Assembly (NCBI GenBank): GCA_963829845.1 | Contig: CAWHKD010000030.1 | Coordinates: 1 to 64,000 of the forward strand | Direction of reading: 5' to 3' | Source: Gaiellasilicea sp963829845 | Lineage (GTDB): Bacteria; Actinomycetota; Thermoleophilia; Gaiellales; Gaiellaceae | DNA: 64,000 bases | Shown: in pieces, positions 41,115-48,543 of the stretch | Layout of the letters: each line of letters begins with the position of its first letter | Position numbering within the stretch: the first letter of the stretch is position 1 | Notes under the pieces: generated by a model | Databases searched by the model: none | What the model was told of the DNA's origin: nothing | What the model saw: the letters and a program-made list of their open reading frames with translations, nothing else | Position numbers and translations under genes: made by a program

Positions 41115-41206
41115 GCACTCAGGGGAGAGGAGGAGCCTGGGTATCTGCGCCAAGGTTCGCGATCCTGCTATCGACTCCTTGCGAGTTTCTGAGATAGTCG
41201 GAGCGC

Positions 41207-41896
41207 GTGCCGTCGGCGTTGATCACAGGAGGCTCTTCGGGCATTGGGCTCGCGATCGCGAGGATGCTCCGCGATGAGGGTTTCGAGCTCACGCTCGCGT
41301 CCCGTACCGCCGAGAAGATCGAGGCTGCGGGGGCCGAGCTGGGCGCGACCGCGATCGCGGCAGACGTCTCGAAGGCCGAGGACTGCGAGCGCATCGTCCG
41401 CGAGCACGTCGAGCGGACAGGCGGCCTCGACGTGCTGGTCAACTCGGCGGGGATCGGGATCGCGGGCAGGGTCGAGGACGCGCAGCTCAAGCACATCGAC
41501 CGCCAGCTCGCGATCAACCTCCGCGGTCTCGTACTCGTCTCGCAGGCTGCGGTGCCGCATCTGCGCAAGACGAAGGGATGGATCGTCAACCTCGCCTCGA
41601 TCGCGGGTACCCAGCCGGTGCCGATCCTGCCGATCTACGCGGCCTCGAAGGCGGCGGTGATCTCGCTCACGCACTCGCTCAACGCCGACCTCGACGACGA
41701 CGGCGTCCGCGCGATCGCGCTCTGCCCCGGCTTCGTCGACACGCCGATGGCTGAGTTTGCAGGGCTGCCGGCCGACGAGATGATCCAGCCGGAGGACTGC
41801 GCCGAGGTCGTGCGCATGTGTCTGCGGCTCAGCCCTCGCGCGCGGGTGCCGCAGGTCGTGATCGAGCGAGTCGGCTCGAGCGGGAAGGTCGCCTAG
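41207..41896 (+). CDS. Short-chain dehydrogenase/reductase
   Basis: 229 residues from the GTG at 41207. A classical SDR: cofactor motif ALITGGSSGIGLAIA (TGxxxGIG), NNAG-like motif LVNSAGIGIAG, catalytic Ser in IVNLASIAGTQ and Tyr-x3-Lys in LPIYAASKAAVISL, then ALCPGFVDTPMAE. The substrate is not predictable. It is divergent from selD across a region holding the shortened repeat and a hairpin. Confidence 0.9.
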   Translation: MPSALITGGSSGIGLAIARMLRDEGFELTLASRTAEKIEAAGAELGATAIAADVSKAEDCERIVREHVERTGGLDVLVNSAGIGIAGRVEDAQLKHIDRQLAINLRGLVLVSQAAVPHLRKTKGWIVNLASIAGTQPVPILPIYAASKAAVISLTHSLNADLDDDGVRAIALCPGFVDTPMAEFAGLPADEMIQPEDCAEVVRMCLRLSPRARVPQVVIERVGSSGKVA

Positions 41897-41905
41897 ACCC
41901 TCCTC

Positions 41906-43498
41906 CTAGAGGTCGCCGGGCGTCCGCAGGATCCGCCACAGCTCGAAGAGCCCGAGCGAGACGGAGAGCGCGAAGCCGACGATCGCGATCGTGTCGTTGA
42001 CGCGCGCCATCAGCGCCGAGGCGACGAGCAGCGCCGAGATGATCATCGCCGCACCGAGCCGGTTCGCGACCGAACGCGCGACGTGCTCGAGCTCGTGCAG
42101 GCCCGTCGGCTGGATCCCGACCTTCAGCGTCCCGGTCTCGAGCCGTGAGGCGAGCTGGCCGAGCCGGCGCGGCAGCCGCAACAGCGGCTCCGCCTGCGTG
42201 TAGGCGAGCGCAAGCAGGTTCGCCGGCTCGAGGGCCCGCTCGGTCTCGCGCAGCATCACCTCGACGCCGTCCTCCTCGAGGAGCTCGATCGGGTCGAGCC
42301 CCGGGTCGAGAGCGCGGGCGACCGAATCCGCCTGGGCGAGCGTCTTGCCGACGAGTGCGAAGCCGGTCGGGAGCGAAATCCCGTGCCGGAGCGTGACGCG
42401 CTGGAGGTCGGCGAGCGCCTCGCCGGCGCCGATGCCCGTGAGCGGGCGCCAGTGGTAGCGCGGGAGCTTGCGGCGCAGCTCGTGGACGAATCCGGCCTCG
42501 TCGGACGCGAGCGTGGTCAGCGAGAGACCGAGGATGAGGTCGGCGACGTCGTCGGCTCGGTTCTGCGCGAGGGCGAGCAGGAGCAGGCCGAGCGCCCGCC
42601 GCGTATCGTCGTCGAGGCGGCCGACGAGGCCGAAGTCCAGCAGCGCGAGCCGGCCGTCCTCGGTCAGCAGGATGTTGCCGCGGTGCGGATCGGCGTGGTA
42701 GACGCCGTAGACGGTGATCTGCTGGACGTAGGCGCCGAAGAGCTCGCGCGCGAGCACCGTTGCACGCTCTGGATCGAGACCGTGTTCGCGCGTCACTCGC
42801 TCGCCGGTGACCCGCTCCTGCACGAGCACCTTTTCGGTCACGTATGGATGGATCACCGCCGGCACGACCAGGTGCTCGGCGTCGGAGACGATGCGCGCGA
42901 TCAGCTCTGAGCCGTGCGCCTCCTCGACGAAGTCGAGCTCGGACAGGAGGTGCGTCTCCAGCTCGTCGGCGAGCGCAGCGAGCTGCAGCAGCCGAGCCTT
43001 CTCCGAGCGCCCCTCGGCGAAGGACGTCAGCGAGCGCAGCAGCTCGAGGTCGAGCTCGACCTCCTGCTCGATTCGGGGACGGCGGATCTTGACGACGACC
43101 TCGCGGCCGGTACGCAGCAGACCGCCGTGGATCTGCGCGATCGAGGCGCACGCGAGCGGCTGCTCGTCCAGCCGCGCAAAGATCTCGAGCCCGATCTCCT
43201 CGTCGACGATCCGGCGAGCCTCTTCGAACGGGAACGGCGGCACGTCGTCGACGAGCTGCTCGAGCTCCTCGATGTAGACGTCCGGCAGCAGGTCAGGCCG
43301 CGACGACAGCATCTGCCCGAGCTTGATGAAGGTGGTGCCGAGCTCCTCCAGCCCTTCGCGAAACGCTCTCGCGCCCTCACGCGTCGCCGGCTTGTCGCCG
43401 ACCGCCCCGACCTCGGCCAGCACACGCAGCAGCCTGCCGCGTCGCGCGACGCGGCCAACCTCGAGCGCGCGCCGGGTGCGGCGTCCTCTCCTGCCCAT
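41906..43498 (-). CDS. ABC1/UbiB-family atypical protein kinase
   Basis: 530 residues. It has the KxGQ motif FIKLGQMLSSRPDLLPDVY and the Ala-rich nucleotide loop ACASIAQIHGGLL. The catalytic Lys is VVVKIRRP, the ExD region is SELDFVEEA, the catalytic loop YHADPHRGNILLTEDG and the DFG motif LLDFGLVGRL. Two membrane helices end the protein (AAMIISALLVASALMARV and IAIVGFALSVSLGLFELW). In known cases the family supports quinone synthesis or lipid metabolism. The start is the ATG at 43498. It is convergent with the SDR gene across 9 bp. Confidence 0.92.
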   Translation of the reverse strand: MGRRGRRTRRALEVGRVARRGRLLRVLAEVGAVGDKPATREGARAFREGLEELGTTFIKLGQMLSSRPDLLPDVYIEELEQLVDDVPPFPFEEARRIVDEEIGLEIFARLDEQPLACASIAQIHGGLLRTGREVVVKIRRPRIEQEVELDLELLRSLTSFAEGRSEKARLLQLAALADELETHLLSELDFVEEAHGSELIARIVSDAEHLVVPAVIHPYVTEKVLVQERVTGERVTREHGLDPERATVLARELFGAYVQQITVYGVYHADPHRGNILLTEDGRLALLDFGLVGRLDDDTRRALGLLLLALAQNRADDVADLILGLSLTTLASDEAGFVHELRRKLPRYHWRPLTGIGAGEALADLQRVTLRHGISLPTGFALVGKTLAQADSVARALDPGLDPIELLEEDGVEVMLRETERALEPANLLALAYTQAEPLLRLPRRLGQLASRLETGTLKVGIQPTGLHELEHVARSVANRLGAAMIISALLVASALMARVNDTIAIVGFALSVSLGLFELWRILRTPGDL

Positions 43499-43538
43499 CG
43501 CGGACGTAGTGCCCCGCCGGAAAATGCGGGAAACGCCG

Positions 43539-44465
43539 CTATTCGAGCCGGTCGACCGCTGCGTTCAGCTCGTCCACGGAGACGGTGCCTTCGAAACGCT
43601 CCTTGATCGTCCCGTCCGCGCCGACGAGGAATACCCACGGCTCCGAGGGGAGCTTCCATTCCCGCACCCAGGTGTTCTCGCCCTTCGTCGGGTCGTTGTC
43701 CTTGTAGATCTCGGCATGGATGAAGTGGATGCCGGAGTCCTCGTGCTTGCGGCGGACGGCGCTGACGACGTCGACGACCGGTCCGCACGTGCGGCTCGTG
43801 CAGTACTTCGGCGTCGCAAAGGCGACCACGAACGGCTTCTTCGCAGCGATCGCGTCCGCGACCGAGATGCGGTAGAGCTCGGGATCGGGCTCGGTCGAGG
43901 TGGTCAGCTCCTCGATGGTCGCGTTCGCAAGCGTGGGCGTCTCCGACGGGAACGCCGCTGCGCCCACATCCGGCGCCGTTGTCTCCGGCTTGACGACGAC
44001 GTTTCCGACCGCCTGGATCTTACGGCCGCCGACCGGCTCGGCGAGCACCCAGTACGTCCCCGGCTGATCAACGTCGAGATGCGAGACGAAGACGGCCTGC
44101 GGCTCTCCGGGCTCGTTCCCGTTCACGCCGATCGGCTCGGACGTCGCCGAGGTCTCCGAGAACGGCGCCGCCTTCAGACCCTTGGCGAGCCAGACCTTCG
44201 CCGTCGGCCGGGTGACGACGCGGCCCTGCCCGTCGATGACGAGGAAGGTGAACCGGACCGAGCCCGGCGCGAAGTCGGCGGTACCGGGCACGATCGCGAC
44301 GTCCTCGCCCGGAGCGCGCCAGAGCTCCTCGAGCGTTTCGGCGTTCTCGAGGGTCGAGGTGGTCCCGACGGTCGAGGCATCCGGCTCCTCCTGCGCTGAG
44401 GAGGAGCCGCCGCAGCCTGCCGCGATGAAGCAGGCGGCTAGAACGAGAGCCGCGGCGTAGTGCAC
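43539..44465 (-). CDS. Lipoprotein with a thioredoxin-like domain
   Basis: 308 residues. A lipoprotein signal (LVLAACFIAAGCGGSSSAQE, acylated Cys about residue 18) is followed by a beta-sandwich domain (VRFTFLVIDGQGRVVTRPTA, VSHLDVDQPGTYWVLAEPVG, about 55-160). A thioredoxin-fold domain (about 195-305) reads KPFVVAFATPKYCTSRTCGP with a Cys-x4-Cys pair, IHFIHAEIYKDNDPTK and EPWVFLVGADGTIKERFEGT. It probably acts outside the membrane as a redox or Cu-chaperone-like protein. The partner is unknown. It is downstream of the peptide and HTH-TPR genes, 28 bp from the peptide stop. Confidence 0.82.
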   Translation of the reverse strand: MHYAAALVLAACFIAAGCGGSSSAQEEPDASTVGTTSTLENAETLEELWRAPGEDVAIVPGTADFAPGSVRFTFLVIDGQGRVVTRPTAKVWLAKGLKAAPFSETSATSEPIGVNGNEPGEPQAVFVSHLDVDQPGTYWVLAEPVGGRKIQAVGNVVVKPETTAPDVGAAAFPSETPTLANATIEELTTSTEPDPELYRISVADAIAAKKPFVVAFATPKYCTSRTCGPVVDVVSAVRRKHEDSGIHFIHAEIYKDNDPTKGENTWVREWKLPSEPWVFLVGADGTIKERFEGTVSVDELNAAVDRLE

Positions 44466-44493
44466 ACGGCGAGTCTAGCCAGGCCCGATGGGT

Positions 44494-44595
44494 CTAGCTT
44501 CCGTCCGACCAGCTGAGGAAGCGGTTAAGGGCCGCACCCCACGAGGCGAAAAAGATCGACGCCGTCAGTGCGAAGAACAGCAGGCGAGTCTTCAT
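44494..44595 (-). CDS. 33-residue signal-peptide-like peptide, candidate pheromone precursor
   Basis: The sequence begins MKTRLLFFALTASIFFASWG and ends LNRFLSWSDGS. It has two basic residues, an 18-residue hydrophobic core and a small-residue cleavage site around GAA, leaving a short polar tail of about 11 residues. The ATG at 44595 has AAAGGAGGAGG just upstream and follows the HTH-TPR stop by 22 nt, so the two are coupled. Secreted peptide genes directly downstream of HTH-TPR receptors are the hallmark of RRNPP quorum-sensing systems. The alternative is a small membrane protein. It is too short for common gene finders. Confidence 0.55.
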   Translation of the reverse strand: MKTRLLFFALTASIFFASWGAALNRFLSWSDGS

Positions 44596-44617
44596 TTTTG
44601 CCTCCTCCTTTCCGTTT

Positions 44618-45967
44618 TTAGAACCGCAGGTCCTGAAGGGCCTCGGCGGCATTCCGGTACAGCCGAGCTGCTTCGACGTCCTCGCCGCGCCGCGCGGCAA
44701 GGTCTCCCAGCGCCACCCACGCGCCAGCGCGGTGGCTGATCGACGAGAGCTGCTCGAAGGTCGCGTCGGCGGCGCGGAGCGACTGCTCCGCTTCGTCGAA
44801 ACGATCCCGCTCGAGCAGCGAGCGGCCGAGCACGATCTGCGCCTGGCCGATCTCGTCGAGGAAGTCTTCACGGCCGTCGAGGAGGCGCAGCGCTTCCCGC
44901 GCGTTCGCCTCTGCCGCTTCCCACTCTCCAAGCCGCAGGTGCACGGTCGCGAGGCCGTTGACGGCCTGGCCCGCATCTGCCTGCGAGTCGGCCTCGACCG
45001 CGACTGCGAACGACGCCTTCAGCTGCTCGATCGCCTCGTGCGGCTTGCCGAGCAGGAGGCTGAGGCCGCCGAGGTTGTTCAGCAGCCGGCCGACCGTGCG
45101 CTCGTCGTCGAGCTCCTGGAAGAGGTTCTTGGCGCGCTCCGCGTAGTTGCGCGAGAGAACCCAGTGGCCGGTGCGCTCGGCGACGAGCGAGGCCTGGAAG
45201 TACGCGTCCGCCATCTTGCGGCGGTCGTCGACGCCCTGCGCGAGCTCGAGCGCGTGCTCGACGTCCTCGCGCGCTGCCTCGAAGTCGCGCTGCCGGCGAT
45301 GGCAGCGGGAGCGCCAGTGGTAGATGTCCGACCGGAGCCCGTCGCACGGGAGGTCGGAGCTCTGGGCGAGCGACAGCGCCTCGTCGAGCAGCGCGACCGC
45401 GGTCGACGTGCTCGCGAGCTTGTACCGGGCGACGCCGAGCCTGAAGACGATCTCGGCGCGGTCGACGTCGGAGAAGACGGAGCCCTCGGTGAGTGCCCGC
45501 GCAGTGTTGAGGAGGTCGATCGCCGTCCGGACGTCGCCCTCCTGCAGCCGCGCCCACGCCTCGCCCGAGCGGGCGCGAACGTCGAGCTCGACCGAGTTCG
45601 TCGCCGACACCGCCGAGCGAACGTCCTCGTACGCGTCGACGGCCTCCTTGTAGCGATATCCCTTCGACAGCGCCTCCGCACGCGCGAGCAGGGCCTCGAC
45701 CCGGCTGCGCTCGTCGGTCGAGATCCCGCTCGCGAGGAACGCCGGATCGACGTTGAGGCGCTGAGCCAGCCATTCCACCGTCTCGGTGGTCGGGCGGGTC
45801 TTACCCCGCTCGATCTGGCTGACGTACTCCTTCGAGAAGCGGTCTCCGGCGAGCTCCGTCTGCGTCAGCCCTGCGGCGACGCGGAGGAGGCGGAGGCGGT
45901 CGCCCAGGCGCGCACCCGACGGGGCGGCTGCAACAGCGGAGCGGTGGGCGGCGGTGGTCTCGGTCAT
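44618..45967 (-). CDS. XRE-family HTH transcriptional regulator with TPR sensor domain
   Basis: 449 residues. An N-terminal helix-turn-helix (about 20-80) reads LRLLRVAAGLTQTELAGDRF and KEYVSQIERGKTRPTTETVE, followed by about 9-10 TPR helical pairs, for example AVDAYEDVRSAVSATNSVEL, LGVARYKLASTSTAVALLDE, LLNNLGGLSLLLGKPHEAIE and LGRSLLERDRFDEAEQSLRA. This HTH+TPR build is that of RRNPP receptors (Rap/Rgg/PlcR class) that bind a short peptide and change DNA binding. The next gene encodes a 33-residue signal-like peptide. The start is the ATG at 45967; TCACTTGA sites lie upstream. Confidence 0.85.
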   Translation of the reverse strand: MTETTAAHRSAVAAAPSGARLGDRLRLLRVAAGLTQTELAGDRFSKEYVSQIERGKTRPTTETVEWLAQRLNVDPAFLASGISTDERSRVEALLARAEALSKGYRYKEAVDAYEDVRSAVSATNSVELDVRARSGEAWARLQEGDVRTAIDLLNTARALTEGSVFSDVDRAEIVFRLGVARYKLASTSTAVALLDEALSLAQSSDLPCDGLRSDIYHWRSRCHRRQRDFEAAREDVEHALELAQGVDDRRKMADAYFQASLVAERTGHWVLSRNYAERAKNLFQELDDERTVGRLLNNLGGLSLLLGKPHEAIEQLKASFAVAVEADSQADAGQAVNGLATVHLRLGEWEAAEANAREALRLLDGREDFLDEIGQAQIVLGRSLLERDRFDEAEQSLRAADATFEQLSSISHRAGAWVALGDLAARRGEDVEAARLYRNAAEALQDLRF

Positions 45968-45986
45968 GGGAGCGACGTACCTCGGT

Positions 45987-45994
45987 TCACTTGA
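45987..45994. promoter_or_regulatory. TCACTTGA half-site close to the HTH-TPR start
   Basis: One copy of TCACTTGA sits 20 bp upstream of the HTH-TPR ATG. It matches the arms of the palindrome at 46103-46132. Next to it, TGAAGCGGG is directly repeated (about 46009 and 46027). Confidence 0.45.
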
Positions 45995-46102
45995 GCACCT
46001 CTGGGGGAGTGAAGCGGGTTGACGAAGTGAAGCGGGAAGCGGAGCCGACCGCGTACCCCTTTGCGGGGATTTTTCGGCCGATACAGCGGCTACAGGCGCA
46101 CG

Positions 46103-46132
46103 GTCAAGTGAATCTACAGGAAATCACTTGAC
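46103..46132. promoter_or_regulatory. Inverted repeat, likely operator shared by HTH-TPR gene and small RNA
   Basis: GTCAAGTGA (46103-46111) and TCACTTGAC (46124-46132) are perfect inverted 9-mers separated by 12 bp. Each outer TTGAC could serve as a -35 box of an outward promoter. A further TACTTGAC occurs at 46138-46145. I infer that the HTH-TPR protein binds here and regulates both directions. Confidence 0.55.
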
Positions 46133-46140
46133 CGAGCTAC

Positions 46141-46169
46141 TTGACTTTTCCGGACAGGGCTCGTACAGT
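46141..46169 (+). promoter_or_regulatory. Sigma-70-type promoter of the small RNA unit
   Basis: TTGACT (46141-46146) and TACAGT (46164-46169) are 17 bp apart, an almost canonical vegetative promoter. Transcription would start at about 46176. The -35 box is part of the TACTTGAC half-site, so regulator binding could block it. Confidence 0.6.
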
Positions 46170-46175
46170 GCTGCT

Positions 46176-46351
46176 CAACTTGCACCGGCCGACGCCAGGC
46201 CCGAGTGCAAGGGCGCGCCACCGAAAGGGCGACCGCCGCAACCGCAGGAGCGTGATCGAGCCGCAGGGTCACGATTCTCGGAGTGTCGCCTGAGTGGCAG
46301 CTTGCCTCAAGAAACGTCCCCGGAGCCGCAGCCGGGGACGTTTCGTCTTTT
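46176..46351 (+). ncRNA. Candidate small RNA of about 175 nt, unknown class
   Basis: A stretch with no credible protein gene runs from a strong promoter to a strong terminator. It can fold locally: GGCGAC/GTCGCC encloses CGTGA/TCACG, and TGAG-TGGCAGCTTGC-CTCA is next to the terminator. A 40-codon GTG frame spans it, but its start lies inside the -10 box, so it could not be translated from this promoter. I could not match it to tmRNA, RNase P, SRP, 6S or a known riboswitch. It is divergent from the HTH-TPR gene, so it may be its target. Confidence 0.5.
46311..46351 (+). terminator. Strong intrinsic terminator
   Basis: GAAACGTCCCCGG (46311-46323) pairs with CCGGGGACGTTTC (46332-46344) over an 8-nt loop, followed by GTCTTTT. 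It is the clearest U-tailed terminator in the window. Confidence 0.75.
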
Positions 46352-46369
46352 AAGACCTGGGCGCAATCA

Positions 46370-46401
46370 GGTTCGGGATCTGCGGGAGCAGATCCCGATC
46401 C
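46370..46401. terminator. Hairpin after the TetR gene
   Basis: GGTTCGGGATCTGC (46370-46383) pairs with GCAGATCCCGATCC (46388-46401) with one mismatch over a GGGA tetraloop. It lies between the small RNA terminator and the convergent end of the TetR gene (46473) and may terminate the latter. The rest of 46402-46472 holds only a small GACCC-CTAAA-GGGTC hairpin (46409-46423). Confidence 0.45.
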
Positions 46402-46472
46402 GCGCCAAGACCCCTAAAGGGTCGCTTCGCCTCCCGGCGCGGCATAGACGCGGCCGCGCGGTCGTCGGTCGA

Positions 46473-47078
46473 TTAGCCGGAGCCGGTGAGCCAGCGGCGG
46501 CGCTCCGCGGCCATCCGGCCGAAGTCGTCCGGGCCGAGCAGGCCGCCGAGACGGTCGGCGAACGAGATCAGGAGCGCCGCGCCGACGAAGATCCACGCCT
46601 CGGCATCCGGATCACGGTCGGCGGGCACGCCGCCGGCGGCCTGCGCGCGCCGGACCGCGGCCGCGACGTAGTCGTGCACCTCCCGCAGTTGCCGCCGGAG
46701 GAAGCGCCGGATCTCCTCGTCCCCGCCCGCCTCCGTCAACGCCTGGATCCAGAGCGTGACGGGCTTGATCCCGCCGGAGGCGTGGAACTCGCGCGACGCC
46801 AGGCCGATCGCGGTGACCGCCTCACGGTCGCCCAGCTCCTCGAGCTTCGCGTCGAACGCAGATCGCAGGGACGCCCACGCCGCCTCGAGGCAGGCCAGGT
46901 AGAGCTCCCGCTTCGAGGCGAAGTGGCGATAGAGGATCGGCTCCGAGATGCCGGCCGCCCTCGCGATCTCGGCCGTCGTCGCACCGCTGTAGCTGCTGCC
47001 GGCGAAAACGCGGAGGGCCGCGTCGACGATCGCCTGCCGACGTTCCGCCGCCGGCAGGCGAATCTGGCCCGTGCTCAA
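46473..47078 (-). CDS. TetR-family transcriptional regulator
   Basis: 201 residues. The HTH region (about 12-58) reads AIVDAALRVFAGSSYSGATT and EIARAAGISEPILYRHFASK. The C-terminal ligand domain has EEIRRFLRRQLREVHDYVAA and AWIFVGAALLISFADRLGGL. The start is a TTG at 47078, whose TTGA overlaps the MFS stop, so regulator and pump are coupled. It likely represses the pump operon and the divergent acyl-CoA ligase gene through the palindrome at 48513-48543. Confidence 0.88.
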   Translation of the reverse strand: MSTGQIRLPAAERRQAIVDAALRVFAGSSYSGATTAEIARAAGISEPILYRHFASKRELYLACLEAAWASLRSAFDAKLEELGDREAVTAIGLASREFHASGGIKPVTLWIQALTEAGGDEEIRRFLRRQLREVHDYVAAAVRRAQAAGGVPADRDPDAEAWIFVGAALLISFADRLGGLLGPDDFGRMAAERRRWLTGSG

Positions 47079-48493
47079 GCAGCGAGCTCCACGGGCGCTG
47101 GAACCTGCTCCTGCTCCTGACGCACGAGCGCGAACGCGACGATCGAGCCTGCGAAGGCGATCACCGCGGCGACGATCAGCGCGCGCTCGAAGCCGGCCAT
47201 GAACCCTTCGACGCCCGGACGCCCGCTCGCCTGTGCGGCGACGATCGCGCCCATCAGGGCGATCCCGATCGAGCCGCCGACTTGCCGCATCGCGTTCAGG
47301 ACGGCTGAGCCGACGCCAGACTTGTGCACCGGCACGGCACGGATCGCGGCCGCAGCCGTGGGCGTCATCGCCATCGCCATCCCGAAGCCGCCGAGGATGA
47401 AGCCGGGCAGCAGGTTCCAGAAGTCGGAGGTGGTGCTCAGCTGGGAGAAATAGAGCAACTGGACGCCGAGCAGCACCATTCCGATCGTCATCAACCAGCG
47501 CGAGCCGAAGCGGTCGGAGGCCTTCCCGGCGATCGGAGCGATCAGGATGATCAGCACCGTCATCGGCAGGAACGCGGCGCCGGCCTGCACAGCGGAGTAG
47601 CCGAGCACGTTCTGCATGTAGAGCGAGACGAAGAAGAAGACGCCGAACATCGCCAGCGCAACGAGCAGCATTGCCACGTTCGCGCCCGTGTACGTCCCGC
47701 TGCGGAAGAGGGTCAGGTCGAGCATCGGGTAGCGGCGGCGCCGCTCGATGATCACGAACGCGACCAGTGAGATGACCGCGACCGCGAAGGAGCCGACGAT
47801 CCGCGCCGAGGTCCAGCCGTACGCGTTCGCCTCGATCAGGCCATACGTGAGCGCGAAGAGCCCGAGCGCCGAGGTACCGAGGCCGGGCAGGTCGAGGCTC
47901 TCGTGCGTCTCGTCCTTCGACTCCGTGATCAGCAGGAAGCTGGCCGCGATCGCGACGACGCCGACCGGAACGTTGATGAAGAAGATCCAGTGCCAGCTCA
48001 GATGCTCGGTGAGCAGGCCGCCGACGAGCGGGCCGATCGCGAGCGCGAGCGCCGAGACACCCGCCCAGATCCCGATCGCCGCGCCGCGCTGCTTGGGCGG
48101 GAAGGTGGCGGAGATGATCGACAACGTCGCCGGGTTCATCAGTGCGGCGCCTGCGCCCTGCACGATGCGCGCCACGATCAGCATCTCGCTGGTGTCGGAG
48201 AGGCCGCACCAGAGCGAGGCCAAGGTAAAGATCACGATTCCGATGACGAAGATGAGGCGGCGGCCGTAGGCGTCGGCGAGCTTGCCGCCGATCAGCATCA
48301 GCGCCGCGAAGGTCAGCGCGTAGCCGGTGACGATCCATTGGAGCTGGGAGAGCGTCGCTCCGAGGTCCTCCTGGATCGAGGGCAGCGCGACGTTCACCAC
48401 CGTGTTGTCGAGCATGATCATGAAGAGCCCGAACGAGACCGCGGCGAGCGTCCACCACTTTCTCCGCTCCTCTGAGAAGATTGCGAGAGCCAT
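47075..48493 (-). CDS. MFS transporter, DHA2 (EmrB/QacA-type) drug:proton antiporter
   Basis: 472 residues with 14 predicted membrane helices. The family motifs are LDNTVVNVALPSIQEDLGAT (motif D1), GGKLADAYGRRLIFVIG (motif A) and RIVQGAGAALMNPATLSII (motif C region). It probably exports hydrophobic toxic compounds. The ATG at 48493 is 20 bp from the TetR-type palindrome. It is the first gene of the MFS-TetR operon. Confidence 0.93.
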   Translation of the reverse strand: MALAIFSEERRKWWTLAAVSFGLFMIMLDNTVVNVALPSIQEDLGATLSQLQWIVTGYALTFAALMLIGGKLADAYGRRLIFVIGIVIFTLASLWCGLSDTSEMLIVARIVQGAGAALMNPATLSIISATFPPKQRGAAIGIWAGVSALALAIGPLVGGLLTEHLSWHWIFFINVPVGVVAIAASFLLITESKDETHESLDLPGLGTSALGLFALTYGLIEANAYGWTSARIVGSFAVAVISLVAFVIIERRRRYPMLDLTLFRSGTYTGANVAMLLVALAMFGVFFFVSLYMQNVLGYSAVQAGAAFLPMTVLIILIAPIAGKASDRFGSRWLMTIGMVLLGVQLLYFSQLSTTSDFWNLLPGFILGGFGMAMAMTPTAAAAIRAVPVHKSGVGSAVLNAMRQVGGSIGIALMGAIVAAQASGRPGVEGFMAGFERALIVAAVIAFAGSIVAFALVRQEQEQVPAPVELAA

Positions 48494-48512
48494 GAGAATC
48501 CCTTCGACTGAC

Positions 48513-48543
48513 GTTAGCGAGCGCTAGGTTAGTGGTCGCTAAC
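48513..48543. promoter_or_regulatory. TetR-type operator between divergent MFS and acyl-CoA ligase genes
   Basis: GTTAGCGA (48513-48520) and TCGCTAAC (48536-48543) form an inverted repeat with further partial symmetry (GCGCTA/TAGTGG) inside. It covers the proposed GTG start of the ligase gene at 48532. Control by the TetR gene at 46473 is inferred from position and symmetry. Confidence 0.6.

Noticed and set aside
46409..46423. GACCC-CTAAA-GGGTC hairpin as part of a tRNA
   Set aside because: No acceptor or anticodon stem can be built around it and no T-arm GGTTCGA sequence is present.
46128..47120. Plus-strand frame of 330 codons downstream of the HTH-TPR promoter region
   Set aside because: It passes through the small RNA terminator and runs antisense to the TetR gene; composition is that of a shadow frame.
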